A DNA stretch of 64,000 bases from Sporothrix humicola (Eukaryota; Ascomycota; Sordariomycetes; Ophiostomatales; Ophiostomataceae): NCBI GenBank assembly GCA_021396245.1, contig WNYE01000032.1:349781-413780 (forward strand), given 5' to 3'. Positions 24,101 to 36,940 of this stretch are shown here, in pieces. Position numbers and translations under genes: made by a program. The stretch's first letter is position 1, and each line of letters opens with the position of its first letter. The notes beneath the pieces were generated by a model that was given only the letters and a program-made list of their open reading frames with translations, was not told where the DNA came from and ran no database searches.

Positions 24101-24900
24101 ACCTGTCTTTTGTGGGGTTTGGTACTGGGGCTGAGGGGAAAGGGTGTGTTGTGTGAAGAATACTTGATAGAGGACGTGCGTGGAAAGGAGGCAAAAGGAG
24201 AGGGACGAAAATCAAAGGGACGATCGCCAGGGCAGATCGTTTTGCGACTCCAAAGTGAACGTAAACGAAGCAGAAGAAGTAAAAAAAGTCAAAATTACCC
24301 TACCCTCTGCATGGGAAATGCAAAGAAGGAGGGGTCCTTTGTGAGAGAATGCCAATGAAGGAGGGATTATGCATGATGCGGACTTTGAGTTGGCGAAATA
24401 AGTTTGTAGGCCTTTTTCTTCATAAAAATAAAATAAAAAAAAGTTGGGACAAAAAACCCGACTTTTCCCAAAAATCAAATGAACCAAAGAACTGCATTAG
24501 GAACCCAAAAGAGTTTTCTTGCATGAGAGACACAGCCTTGATCTTAGACAAGACACAAACTCAGATGCCGTGGACGGTGGGATGTCGACACCAAAGACCA
24601 GACATGAGACACGAAATCAAGAGAAACAAGTCTCATTGAAGTGGTAAATAAGATGAGAGTGAGAATAAGAAAATCGAAGAACATAAAAGACTGACAAAAT
24701 ACGACGCCTCGCTCAAGGACACCATTCTCGGTCCCGTCGACGTGGTCCGGACCTAGACGGACTCTTGCGGAGAAGAGAGCACGGATGGTTCGTCAAAACC
24801 GAGAAAGCAGGCAAGGACCAAAGAAGGGTTATGAGAAAAAAAGGAGGGAAAAAAGGAATGGAAAATACCGAGAGTCGAGCCAAAAGCTGAGAGAACCAGA
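21105..24900. other. Gene-free, mostly purine-rich (+ strand) DNA
   Basis: No gene is supported. Most of the stretch is A/G-rich on the + strand, so pyrimidine-rich on the - strand, which continues the character of the homeobox leader. A T/C microsatellite-like run lies near 22688-22718. Open frames here are composition-driven. Confidence 0.5.
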
Positions 24901-27900
24901 GTATCAAGAGTGGCGGGTGTGACTGTCCGTTAACGAGAAGGAGGGAGTGCACGTACATTTCAGCATGCAGAATACATGCATGTGTGCATGGCATGCATAA
25001 GCCTCTACTTCGTGTTAGTGCAGCAGAAGAAAAGGGTGCAGAAGCTACAGGGGCTTCCTATCTTTTCTGTACGTCGTATTTTGATCTGGCTTGGCTCGGA
25101 AGAAAGTGTCGAGCAACCATGATTGCACTGCCTAATACCGTTGAATGTTACGGAGCACTGTCCGCCCATCCCATCTTACCCATTTAAATCCAGCCCCTCC
25201 AACCAGGTGTCTTGCAAGTTTAGGTATAGGAATATCAAGGACATCTCTCGTTCCCGAGTAGGAGCCGACAGAAAGAAGAAAGTAGAATAAATAAATAAAA
25301 AAGATGAGAGAAAAAGAGACTACTTGGAACGGCTTTACTACAGAACGACCGAGAAAGAAACGAACCACGCGATCAGACAAGCTGGTGGTCAAACAAGATG
25401 CCAGAAGGACCAACTGCACAAGGAGAAACAAAACAGAAACCGCAACAGCCACACATAACACTGCCCCACGGACAAAATCAGGACGAATTTGGAGGAGATC
25501 GAGACGTCATGTTGGAGGAGGCGGCACGGTGGGTGTAGGGGAAAGAACAGTAAACTGTTGCCAGACAATGTGCGGCACAGCTAAAACTCGTGGGTTTTTG
25601 GCTGGATTTCTGATAATTCGCTGTTACTATGGCCCCCAAAAACCCCAAAGCACTGCTGCAATGGCGATTTCTCAGTCTTGTGTGGTCGAGATTTCGCCAG
25701 GGCAAGACACATACAGGGCGGTCGATCTCCGAGTTTATTTGTCTTGTTTCGTCTTACATCGCTTCCTTATTCTTTGGTGCACTTCTTGGGAATGTCTTTT
25801 TTTATTCTCTATTTTTCTACTTTGCCCATTTTCATTCCCTCGTTCCGTACCCATAGAAAACACATTTACACTGGGCTGACAGGGTTGGATGCACGACAGC
25901 ACAAGATGCCTGGGTCTGGGTAGTCATACGAACGACAGGGCAGACAAAGAAACATAAGAAAAAAAGGGAAGAAAAGAGGGCTTGTGTATCGTGAGATGCT
26001 CTTATCCTTGTCCGTTTCTCGCTTCGATATGCCCCATACAGGGGAGACAAGGCGAGAAAGGAAAAGCTAGGACAGCAACAAAAGGAAAAAAAGGAACCCT
26101 AGAAAGCCAACAAGCATCAACATCAAGATCTGTTGTGTGCCCAGACAGGGGGGAAGGAAGAAGAAGAAACGACGGTTCGCAGGCAACCAGGGCATTCAAG
26201 AACAGTAATACATCCAGTTCTGGGACACCAACAGCTGCTCCCAACAGTGGGTTCCCTCTTGATGGCGTCTCTTCCCTCCCGTCACGTTTCATCCGGAACG
26301 AAGATGCTCGGCGCGGTGGCTTTAATTTTCTGTCGTGCATGGAGCGCTTCCTCTTTGGCTTCCCTTTATTTCATATTTTATACAATTATTTGATTTTACT
26401 CAGCTCTTTCCGTCTTCGCACTTATTCGCATTTTCATTTTTGCACCTTCCCTCACTGCCTGTCTGTCGTCACCCCATACCCATGCCCATACCTCCTTCCT
26501 TCTTCAGCCTCTTTCCTCTTTCACAAGTCACCTAGTACTGAGCATTGTCAATAGCGCTAGCCATATCCGGTTAAAGCGATCACTTTGCCTTTCAACTCAA
26601 AACACACGAGGCAGGTACCTCATCGTGTGTGCGTAGTATTGCATTTTGCACGGCATGCAAAAGTCTGGAGAGCATTCACATATTTCCGTACGTATTCACT
26701 TATACGGGGTGCAAAGAAAAATATTGCATACACGCCCCTATATAGAACATGAAAATGGAGCAAAGGAAGAAGGGAAGACGAGTCACAGGAGGGACCACAA
26801 ACGCCAAAAATGGACGGAGACGGAAAAGAAGAAGGGGAAAGCCGCAGGCGGGCTCTACGAATAGAATAACACGAATAATAAACACGGTAATAGACAAGAG
26901 ACATGAGAGAGACACGACGGTCACGAGAGACAAATAGAGACAGCAGCGGCTGAACGCGTTTGCAACGCGTTCCGCGTTCCCATGCGCTCCATCCCGAGCC
27001 ACGTCTTCTTTCATGCCTCTGTTTTCTTCTGACTGAATATTTTAGTCCTTGACGTCGACCGATACCGTCGCCGCTCGTCCCGTACGGCACGTTCTCGAGA
27101 AGGCCCGAGTCTGTTGTCTTGTGGGGTCTTTTTGCATATTCTCGACAATACCATCCTTTCTATCGCTCCTCCAATTTCTTGTCTTTTTACTTTTTTAATG
27201 TTGTTTTACACAATTTTCTGTCCCCCACTGCTGTCATTCGTTCGTGCCTGGAAATGTCAGACTGTTCTCTGCTATCCCCACCATCCTACCGGCCCATGCC
27301 CTGGCCGTGCCGTCAAAGCCACATTATGCTTGTCCTCTGTGCCGCAATGCCCTTGTATTTTGAACTCACATTTATTTTCCCTCTGAGAAAGTATTCTGGT
27401 TTCTCTTCTTACAAAATCAATACTTTATCTCCACATTAGCAAGTTCCGACAATCCGTGGGGATGCAAGGGGCAGAAGCCACGGGTAGTTTGATGCCAAAA
27501 AAAAAGACAAAAAAAGTGCGGCACGATGCGAGCGAAGACAGAGTTAAAACAGGAACAAAAGACACAAGACGCACCGAGACATGAACGAGGCGTAAATAGT
27601 GCCCGTCATGCAGGAACAATCCGAACCCCTACAGAGTGGACGATGTGAGATCATGAGATGAAATAAAAAGAAGACGAGACAAATATTTCTCGATAAAGAC
27701 TAACCGTCGAAGCAGAGGGACGACTATTAGATGACAGAAAGTACGGCGTACTGTAACATTCAAAAGTATGCCCTGCCAGATGTGGTCAAACCAAAGGGGT
27801 CAAAGTTGTGGTTCTCGATTTTGCCGGAAGCAACCCTATGGTATCTACCACATCCAGGATCCTCGCTAGTGTTTTTATGGGTGCATCTCCCGCATTTCCT

Positions 27901-30900
27901 TCACCTTCTTTTCACCTCTTTCCTCTCAAAACTGGAAGGTCATTTGCATACAACGTTGTGTCTCTGAGCTCACTTTATATTCCAGACAACAGCCAGACTC
28001 TACTTCGGTATTGTCAAGTGCAATTTCATCTCTTCTTTGAGCTTGTTTATTAGCATTTGCGCGGCCACATGCCAGTTTCGGAACAAATACCACCAAATTG
28101 TTGCTTTCCATTTATTTCACGTGGAAGCTCTATATCTTTGGCGTCCATAAATGTTGGCGAATTTGGCGTTTCAACACTCTTACTCGTCAAAAGGCCTTCC
28201 GCACAGTCTCTTTTTTAATCATTCATAAATTTCCAGTGCGTGAAGACACTTGTTGCCACAAGCCTTCTAGAACGTTTAAATTGGCATAACACGGCAGTGG
28301 CTGTGTGCAGATTACGCTTTGTCCCCCCGCCGTCTTGGTAAAGCTCAAACAAGAAGAAGAAGAAAAAAAAGAAACGCTCTTGGGCAGAGTGAGCGAAGGG
28401 TCATTCATGACTGGAAAATAGGATGGAATGTGGAAAGGAAACGCCACCAAAATATAGACACAGAGACACACGGGCACAGGAACCGAGACATTGTCAGGGT
28501 AAATCCCCGAATGCGTACATGCACATACACGAGCACTCGCACACGCACAGAGAGCTAAGAGAGAGGACAGCACAACACGTCGAACCGGTTGCTGTTGACT
28601 TACGGGACGCGTTTCGGGAATGAAAGGAAGGAAGGAGAAGGGGGACAGAGGCTGCAGAACAAGAACGAAGAGAACACAAGAGCATGTGAGACATTGAAAA
28701 GGTGGGAGCACAAGGAAAGAACGACAAGGATGAACACGAGATATGCCACAGACATGTGGGGGGGAAGGACTGGAAAAGTGCAGAGAGAGAAAAGAATCGA
28801 GGCGTACAGGTTGCACAAGACGACAGAGACAAGCGAGTCAAAGTAAAGCCACTCAACAATCAAGCCTAAAAAGAGAAAGAAGCGCAGAAACACAGACACA
28901 ATAAAGACTCTTGGAGATACCGAAAAGGAAGAGCCGGAAAAGCCTCCAAATTGACATGTCTTGCCCAGGTTTCTGGCTTTTCTGGATCTCTTGGTCCTTA
29001 CCTGGTCCGTCTTCCTTTTTTTTTTAAAAAAAAAATTATTACCAAAATTTTGCCAAAGGACTGAGTCTGATTTTAGGTACTTTAGATACAAACGCACAGA
29101 GAACATGATGAATAGGAACAAGAGTTGTTGGCATAACACAGAGCACGCCCATAGTCGTGATTAGCAAATGGACATTTGATTACGAGAAGAGAGGGGCATT
29201 TGTCGGTACGTAGCCGTCACATCGGAGAATAGTATGCAGAGGTGGGAAGGTACAGACTAGAAAGGCAAAGGAAAGAGAGAGAATGTAAACTAACAGCCAA
29301 CAAAAGGTATGAATCAACCTGAGGGAGCACAAAACAGTTTCAGAGTGTATATTGACTCTGTTTCTTCCAAACCTGCCTCTATTTTTGGTCGGTGGCCCAT
29401 TTAATCTGCACCATGTTGTGTATTTTCCGCCTCTGGAGGAGCCTCTTCTGTGTTTATTTCAATGTTAAGTTGATGGCACAATCTATCTATTTCCACGAGG
29501 ATTCGCTTTTTAGATTGACAACCCAAAGCTCAGGTCCTCTAAAGCATGCCAGATAGCAATAGATCTCGACAAATTGTACTCATATAGAGATCGTATTCCC
29601 GTCTTGGCCACTAACAGAGAACTGATCGCCACAACATGATATAAATCATAGAATTTAGATATAAAAATATTATGTGCCAACTGTATTGAGCATGCAAAAC
29701 ATCCAAAACAAATGCACACAATGCTGACTGCAGCATCGCATGCACCAACATGCAGAACACGACACGTGCCTTCCACGAAAGGAAGCGAGTTGTCGGAAAA
29801 CTGGCACTTGACGCAAGCGATCGGCTAGACTTCCTACTCTTTTTGCCTTATATCCTGATAATTGACTTTCAATTCAGTCTTGCCTTGCAATGTAGGCTTT
29901 CTGAGAGAACCATGAAAAAATTGGATGGCATCGCCAGCATCAGGCTTACAACATATGGACGTAGCAACATCTAGAGAATGAGAAGTACAAGAGGACGAGA
30001 AAACAGCGACAAAAAACTTACATGTCATTTTTTGAGATATCGTCGCCTGTTCCGCAAAGAAAACGGCCAGCCAACCGGAAGTCGCACTTACAGCAGCCGG
30101 AGCGGATCGAGCAACATATTCGAGAAACGAGAAAGGGCCCGCTGGCATTCGCGTTATTGTCCTTTTTTTGGCCTTTTTCTTCCTTACTTTGTGAGCAGCT
30201 TGTCCGCATCATACCTTGAGTTTCCCAACAGGAAACTGTCACTAGCCGTTGCATCTCCGCCTAGGCTATACGGGTTCTTCCTATCGTTCTGCATTGTGAA
30301 TCCGTTCCGTGGCCGTTGTCCTCAACCTGTGATCCTGGAAAGATTTGGACTCTCCTCTTGTCTCCGGTTTCCTGTCTCCTGCCTTTCCGTTTTCGTGGCA
30401 CCCGCATTGTCGTATTGGCGACAGTTTTGAAAATAGCTGACCATGCACGCAGTAAGGAAGCGTACAGCTAAAGTGAAGGATAACCAACTCGAACCGGATT
30501 GTTTTGCTTCCACACGGGATGACACTAATACTGTTCATTTAGCATACTTCTGGCGGACGTATTTCGAGCTTATGGCGATAAGATGCTGGAAGCGACAAAA
30601 TATGTCACGATTTGTAAGGCGTTGGGCCGCTCCTTCCCATTTTCAATATCCCGCAGCCTTGCAGGAAGCAACGTTCTTTGGACCTTCCTCTTCCAGCCCA
30701 GCATGGAGAAAAGCAGGACCGGGACACTTGATCAGGAAAGAGCGATCCCGCCCCGAAAATATCCCAAGGCTCTTTCCTAACAAAAGCATGATCGTGGCTG
30801 CGGCCGGTCGCTCCTCCCCTCTCTCTCCGTGGATCTCAAACAAAAGCTTAATCCTGTTTTCCCTCGCCAACTGCGATTCCCCCCTCTCCCTCCTTCTATT

Positions 30901-33900
30901 CCATCTTCCCATCTTGTTTTTGTTATGATATGGCTCTTATTCTGCGACAGTTCTCAACTCCTGCGTTTCGATATCCGACCGATATAACATATGCCACGAC
31001 TTACACACCAGCGGCATGACTTTTTCAATCGAGATGAAGAAATCACGCACGGTCAGAAAACGCCGAAAACGCTCAGCAGCCCCCAATAAACAAGCATTAA
31101 AACAAACGAACAAAAGACAACAGACAACAAAAATCGATCGATCCAGTTGACCAAACATGCCGGTTTTCGTCATGGCGATTTGCATCGCCGTCGTGTTTTG
31201 TTTACACCGCCTTCTTTAGGCTGCCTTTCCCCATTTAGCATCGACTTAGACGACAAATCCACACCCTGGCTCCTCACAAGGCTGCGAGCGAGCGGCTGAA
31301 CCGGATCTGCGACGCCCAACGTCTGGCCTTTTGCCTAACGAAATGGCAAGCAGAAAATGATCGAGCGTTGTGTGTACCCGCTCAAGGGGAAAATGGAAGA
31401 ATGGGATTTCCTACATAGGAATTTTGTACGTCTCGCCGGTTCACTTTCTCCCCTTTCCCTCCTCCTCTCTCCCTCTCCCCCCCCCCTCTATTCGATTTGT
31501 CTTTACGCGTCTGCTCACGATCACGGCTAATCTCGTTCGGTTTCTGCCGCTTCTTTACTTCCCTAGGTATATTATATCAGTGCATTTCATCTTTGCAAGA
31601 ACTCGCAACCATGACTTTGCTGCCCGACCCGACCGTCAGCTGCCACCAGCTGCGACGGTGGTGAAGCCGTCTTCAAACAGACTCGAGCCGTCGAGATGGT
31701 CGTGTTGACTGTTCTACTATGCCGAGTGGGCTAGTAACAACCAACGACACGAGCAATTTATGGAGCTTTCCAAGACCAACGAAAGGCATACGACGCCTCA
31801 ACTGTTGGCCTCTTTTCAAATCCGGACGGGCCACCTTTCCCACTTCCCCCGTCCATTCTGTTGGTGTTGTTTAGGTGTCCTACCAACCTGGGAACCCACC
31901 GCGCCTGTCCTGGATCATGGGACGCATATTGATTGACCAAGAGGGTAAATCGATGGAGAAACAAGAAGAAATATGCATCTGCCGCCAACGGGAACGTGTG
32001 AGTGGTGACTGCAGTGGTCGAGAGCTGCACAACATTCCCACATGGGCACTTTCCAAGCCGATAGAGTTATTTGAATCGAAGCGCCCGGTCCCTTTCATCT
32101 AACTTGAAAGGCTTAGCTGTGCTTCCCATCTTGCTCCATCGTGGGCCTCTTTTCCGACCTGGGGAAACAAATGAAGGCGGGAGAGATGAATTGAACACCC
32201 ACCGCGACTACGCAATATCCCAAGAAATTTCCCAAACTAAAGGGGCCCAAAGCAAAAAAAGAAAAAAAGACGAAAAAAATCAGTGAATGAGCTCACTATG
32301 TGCCGGAGACGGTTTATTGTTCTATTTTGGGGCCCGCTTCCACCGGTATTGTTGGCCACGAGCCTTCTGTTCCCACGTCTTTATATCGATATGCTTAGCA
32401 TCGAGCTTGAGACAATAAGCATTTCAACTAACGACCACGATAGCCAACCTTCTTCTTTGCCAGAATGTGCAGATAACATACAGAAGGAAACAAAAGAGTT
32501 ACAAGTTCATACGGCAAGGGCGTCTCTTTTTTTCCCTTGTAACCCAACTCATCTCCTCCAGAATAATGCATTTGCTGCCACTTTAGCCTTGAGCCGGTTT
32601 ATGATCGATTGCACATCTTCACGGCCTTGAACGCATCGCTGGGAATCTGTACCCACCGCTGTTTCATGCAAGAAATGGCCCAACAACACCACTGAACTTG
32701 GAGCTCGACTCTCGACGATGTTCATTCGTTTGCTCGCCGTTCTGCTTGCATAGATTCTTCTGTCGGCCATGTCCTTTTTTCTGCCAGCCACCCCAAATAC
32801 CCATGAACGCCGATGTCGAGATGGCACCGATAGGCACGCCTCACCCACTCTCCGCTTTCTCCGGACCAACCGACAGCAATATCGGGCCCGAGCGGACAGC
32901 CATACGAAATGCAGCGGTTAAACTGCAAAACCTCAAAGCAGGCATATCGTTTGTGCCCGTCCCCACTTTGCTTCGCGCCGCATCTGACTGCTTCTAAGAA
33001 TGCTGCATTTGATGGTCCGTCGACTTTTTGAGCGTGCCCCAGCACCGTCAATTTGCAAAATATATTGCATCTTGATTAACGCACACACGATATGTCCGAA
33101 GATGTCGCCTATATGTCGGCCTCTCATATTGCCGTGGTCTATTTCTTTGGCTCTTTCCTCCCACGTTCACTTTATTGCTGTCTCTTCCCTCTCCTACTGA
33201 ATCCCTCTGCCTCTCCTTTTCGCCCATTCCCCTGTCTACACCACGGGCATACATCAGTTGACTCTGGGCTCAATATCAGGCCGCCTGACCTGCATAACTG
33301 AATGACGATGTAGGGGAGGGGGCGTGCTGGCCTGCCTGGCTCCCCCCTGTTGGACTTGTGCGCTTTCACGCGATACTATTCGTTGAAGAAAGAACGACTC
33401 GTCACGCACCATGGAGCTTTCTCTAGATATTACTTTCACTCTTAGCCAAGAGGGAAAAAGGCATAGACCATGGCAAGGAAAGACATGGGCACATAGGGCG
33501 TGTGCGCAGCACGCGTCCCCCAAGAAGCGAGGTCTCTCATACACGCTCTATGTGAACTGCTTGCCCAAAGGCGCGGATTCTATTGCAGAGTCTTGCCCTC
33601 TCTGTTCCGGCCTTTGCAGTCGCTACTCGGAAGAAGAGCGAAGAAGTGTGAAGAAGACAAAACGTCACGAGAAGCATCTTTGCCATGCCAATGCATGGTT
33701 GAAAAGGGTCGAAAAACGTATCGGCGGCCAAGCTCCGTGTCGGGCAGACGGCTTCTAGTTCCTACGGACCTTGATGCAAGTCAAGAATCCATGGACAAAA
33801 TAAAGCCAAATGTTCACGTTGCATTCGGCAAATCGACTTCACGAGGATGAGTTCTGCGCATGGCTAGTTCCTGGGCTGACCTGACGAGGCCGCGACGACA

Positions 33901-36900
33901 CGATGCTGGCCAAGGGTTCCTGCATTTGCCTGACCCTGATGGATGAGGCTGCCCCGGAAGGAAAAAAAAACATGCGGCAGAGGCCTTACACTCAGAAGCT
34001 CACCGGATACATTCATCAGGCACTATGACCGAAATGCGACTGGCCGACGATTCCTCCAACTGTCGCATGTTCAAATACTGTGCCATTGATCAACGACGAC
34101 AACTGAGGTGCGAGGAAGAAGCACAAAATTTTGTTCTGTCCTGCCCCCCACGCAGTGTTCTCACCTCCATCGAAAAAGCGACCCGACGTTCCAGTTACTG
34201 TACAGAATCCATTCACCGTCCCGCGTGGTCCAATAGAGACGAACGGCAACGCACACCTTGAAACGCCGCATAGAATCTTAGTCGTCTACTAACCAACAGC
34301 TTTGCTGCTTCGACAATATCTGAACAATAGGCCAAGACTCTATAAGGGCACTGCACAATGCTCAATGCATGCCAGGTGAGATGATGAGGGAAATATGTCA
34401 AAAATAAAAAAATTTGAAGCAGTTTGGGCCAGTGCCCACGCTCATTCCTTTACCCTCCACACAGAATTCTGCACCACTCTCTCCCCGCACTCTACAATTA
34501 CGGCCCACATCTCACATCTAGCAAGCGATAAATCTCCCCTGTCCCGCTTCCATAACAAACCTTTCCACGCCCGTTTCTGGAGTGCATATGCATATGTGCA
34601 TCTCCATCAACTGCAGTTTTCCATCTTATAAAGTAAGACTATCCTCAATATTGCCTTACCTCTTCTGATTTCGAAACAGCTACAGAATGGAAAACAAATG
34701 CCTCAAGTGACAGCTAAAGTTAGATCTTGTCTCGTTGCGGCTAGATGGCCGATATAAAATTTATCTGTGGCGCATCATGACACCACTATCCCGTCACTCT
34801 GCTTCGTCTGAATAACTCGTCCAGCCGCCCAGTTCAATCCTGGACTGTCTTCTCGGTGTCTACATACAATACGTGCTAGGCCAACAACTCAAATAAGGCC
34901 ACTGCACATCAACAAGAGCAACATTTTACTTCAAGACTGACGTCGAGAGGGAATAAAAGCGCCGTTTTATTTATAAACTCTCGTTTTAGCCAAAAGTTTC
35001 CGCGAGAGAGACATCCATACCGCCATTGTTAAGCAAGAGGACCTATGACAACAGTGGAACGAACACAGACCCAACGCATCCATCAATTGCTTCAACCTGC
35101 AGGATGACGGCGCTGTGTTCCCACAGCCGGATAAAGCAAAGCAAGAGGCAGAAACAAAGAAAAAGGAAGAAAGGACTACGCAATCACCAAAAAGAAAGTC
35201 TAAAACAAAATGCAGAACAAATCTTTGGCCCGAAAAAAGCTCCGAACACCACTGCCGGTTGTGTCTGCCAGCCTCGTCCTTTTCCTGGCCGCCTGTCCGA
35301 CTTCCAGTCTGCCTCCATGATACAGGATACAGAAGACGCTTCCATATGCCCACCCGAGGTGAGGGGCAGAACTATATCCACAAGGTTTCCCTGTCTGGCC
35401 CTCTCTATGCAGGTACATACCCGTTTTCACGTCTTTGTTCGCCACTCATCTCCGAAAAGAGACCGTTGTGTCCACGCTTCGGTTTTTGGGCTCCAAGACT
35501 CCCAGGAATACCCAAGAACAAGCAGCCCCAGCCTCCTGCCCAGTTAATACCAAACACAAGGTTACATGCTCTTCCCTGGCGAGTGGCTGGAATTATCGTG
35601 TTTTCTCCGTCGTGTCTCCATCTTGGCCCCTCAGTATCTTTGAATCTTGTTCCTGACGGCCCGGTTTTTATAGCAACAACACCCGCTGCGTTAGCGAGAG
35701 GGGAGAACAATGGGACAATGGAAAGACGCGCCGTTTTCTTTGCTTTTCGGCTCTTTCTGCAGCAGCAGCAAGGAAGCTTTTCCAAAAATGGAAATAGGCA
35801 GTCGACGTGCCGTTTCTTCTTTGACCATAATCCTCCGCCCATTGTTGCATTCAAGCGAGTCCGTGTACATGCTACAATAAGACCGCTGCCCTCGATAGAA
35901 AGAAGGAAAGGAACAAAATTACACAAAGACAGCGTGCTCCAACCAGCGGCCGATAGAATATTGCCCGCGTCCCCGCCCATAAGACCAGAAGACGGAACCT
36001 GTATTACAGGGCACACCTATGGCACCTATTCTCCCCATCTCTCCAGCCCCTTCTGGTATTTCGCTGACCACTATCATTGCTTCCAAATGTTGGCTTTGCT
36101 TAACCTTCGTACAGCTTCCGTTGTTCTGTTATTGATTTATTCCAAACGCTCCTCCAGGAACCAGAACCAGCCAAGGCCGCGACGCGTATGCTTTTTTTGG
36201 TCCCTTTGTCCTTTTTGCTTTTCTGTGCCATTATACCATTCGTCGTCCCTACTAAGCTTTTTCTGGATTTATGCTGTGGGTAGGCTCTGGTTGCTACGTT
36301 TCAGGGGTTACTGTAGGTTACAAAGACAAAGGTGAAAAGACATATTATATTGAAAAAGAGACTACCGTTATAGGGAGCAGCTGATAGGCTACTGAGCGCT
36401 GCTAGCGGTGTGTGAGCCCCTGAAAATTAGTGTGGCTTTGTTTGTTTTCGGTGTATGTGCTCCGAGGTCAACAATGACGAAAAGGGGTAGTTGGAAAACA
36501 AAGAAGAGAAGAAAAAAAAATCAAACGTCAAAAGACAAGTCACCATTTTGTCGCAACCTGGCATTTTATGATACAGAAGTGAGTTTGTAAACTTTGAATT
36601 ACAAGTCAAGATATCTAGTTGTTGGTAAAGGAAAATGAATAAAAAAGAAAACGCTTAACTGCCACCCCGTTTTGAATAAACCATACCACCGTCCATTTTA
36701 ATAGTCCTAGAAGCTCCCAAAAATCAAATAAACAGACTGTAACAAGACAAAACCAGTATTTATAGCGAACAGGGCTAAACAAGAAAGCAAAAGAAATAAC
36801 AAACAGCACAATGTAGAGACAGAAAAACAAAATAAAGGCCCGTTGAGGGCGTAAAAGAGCGTCTAAAACGCTCGTGTGAAGAACCAACATCTTTTCGTTC

Positions 36901-36940
36901 TTTCACACATCTTCTCTGAAGGGAGCAGTAACAGGTTCCC
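24901..36940. other. Gene-free region of about 12 kb
   Basis: No protein or RNA gene can be supported. Base composition is mixed, with alternating purine- and pyrimidine-rich blocks. The longest open frame (35115-36335, +) has no domain, is overlapped by another frame and has the composition of random sequence. A T10A10 palindrome lies at 29016-29035 and a CT/poly-C tract near 31440-31495. The right end presumably includes the Tra1 3' UTR. Confidence 0.5.
29016..29035. repeat. T10A10 palindrome
   Basis: Ten T followed by ten A form a 20-bp perfect palindrome in gene-free DNA. Such tracts are stiff, nucleosome-poor DNA in general; no local role is shown. Confidence 0.6.

Noticed and set aside
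34801..34860. T-arm-like hairpin suggesting a tRNA
   Set aside because: Only four stem pairs form around TTCAATC, and no acceptor stem, D-arm or anticodon arm can be placed.
35115..36335. 406-codon + strand open frame in the gene-free region
   Set aside because: No domain, no coding-like bias, overlapped by a - strand frame of 203 codons; the residues reflect mixed non-coding composition.
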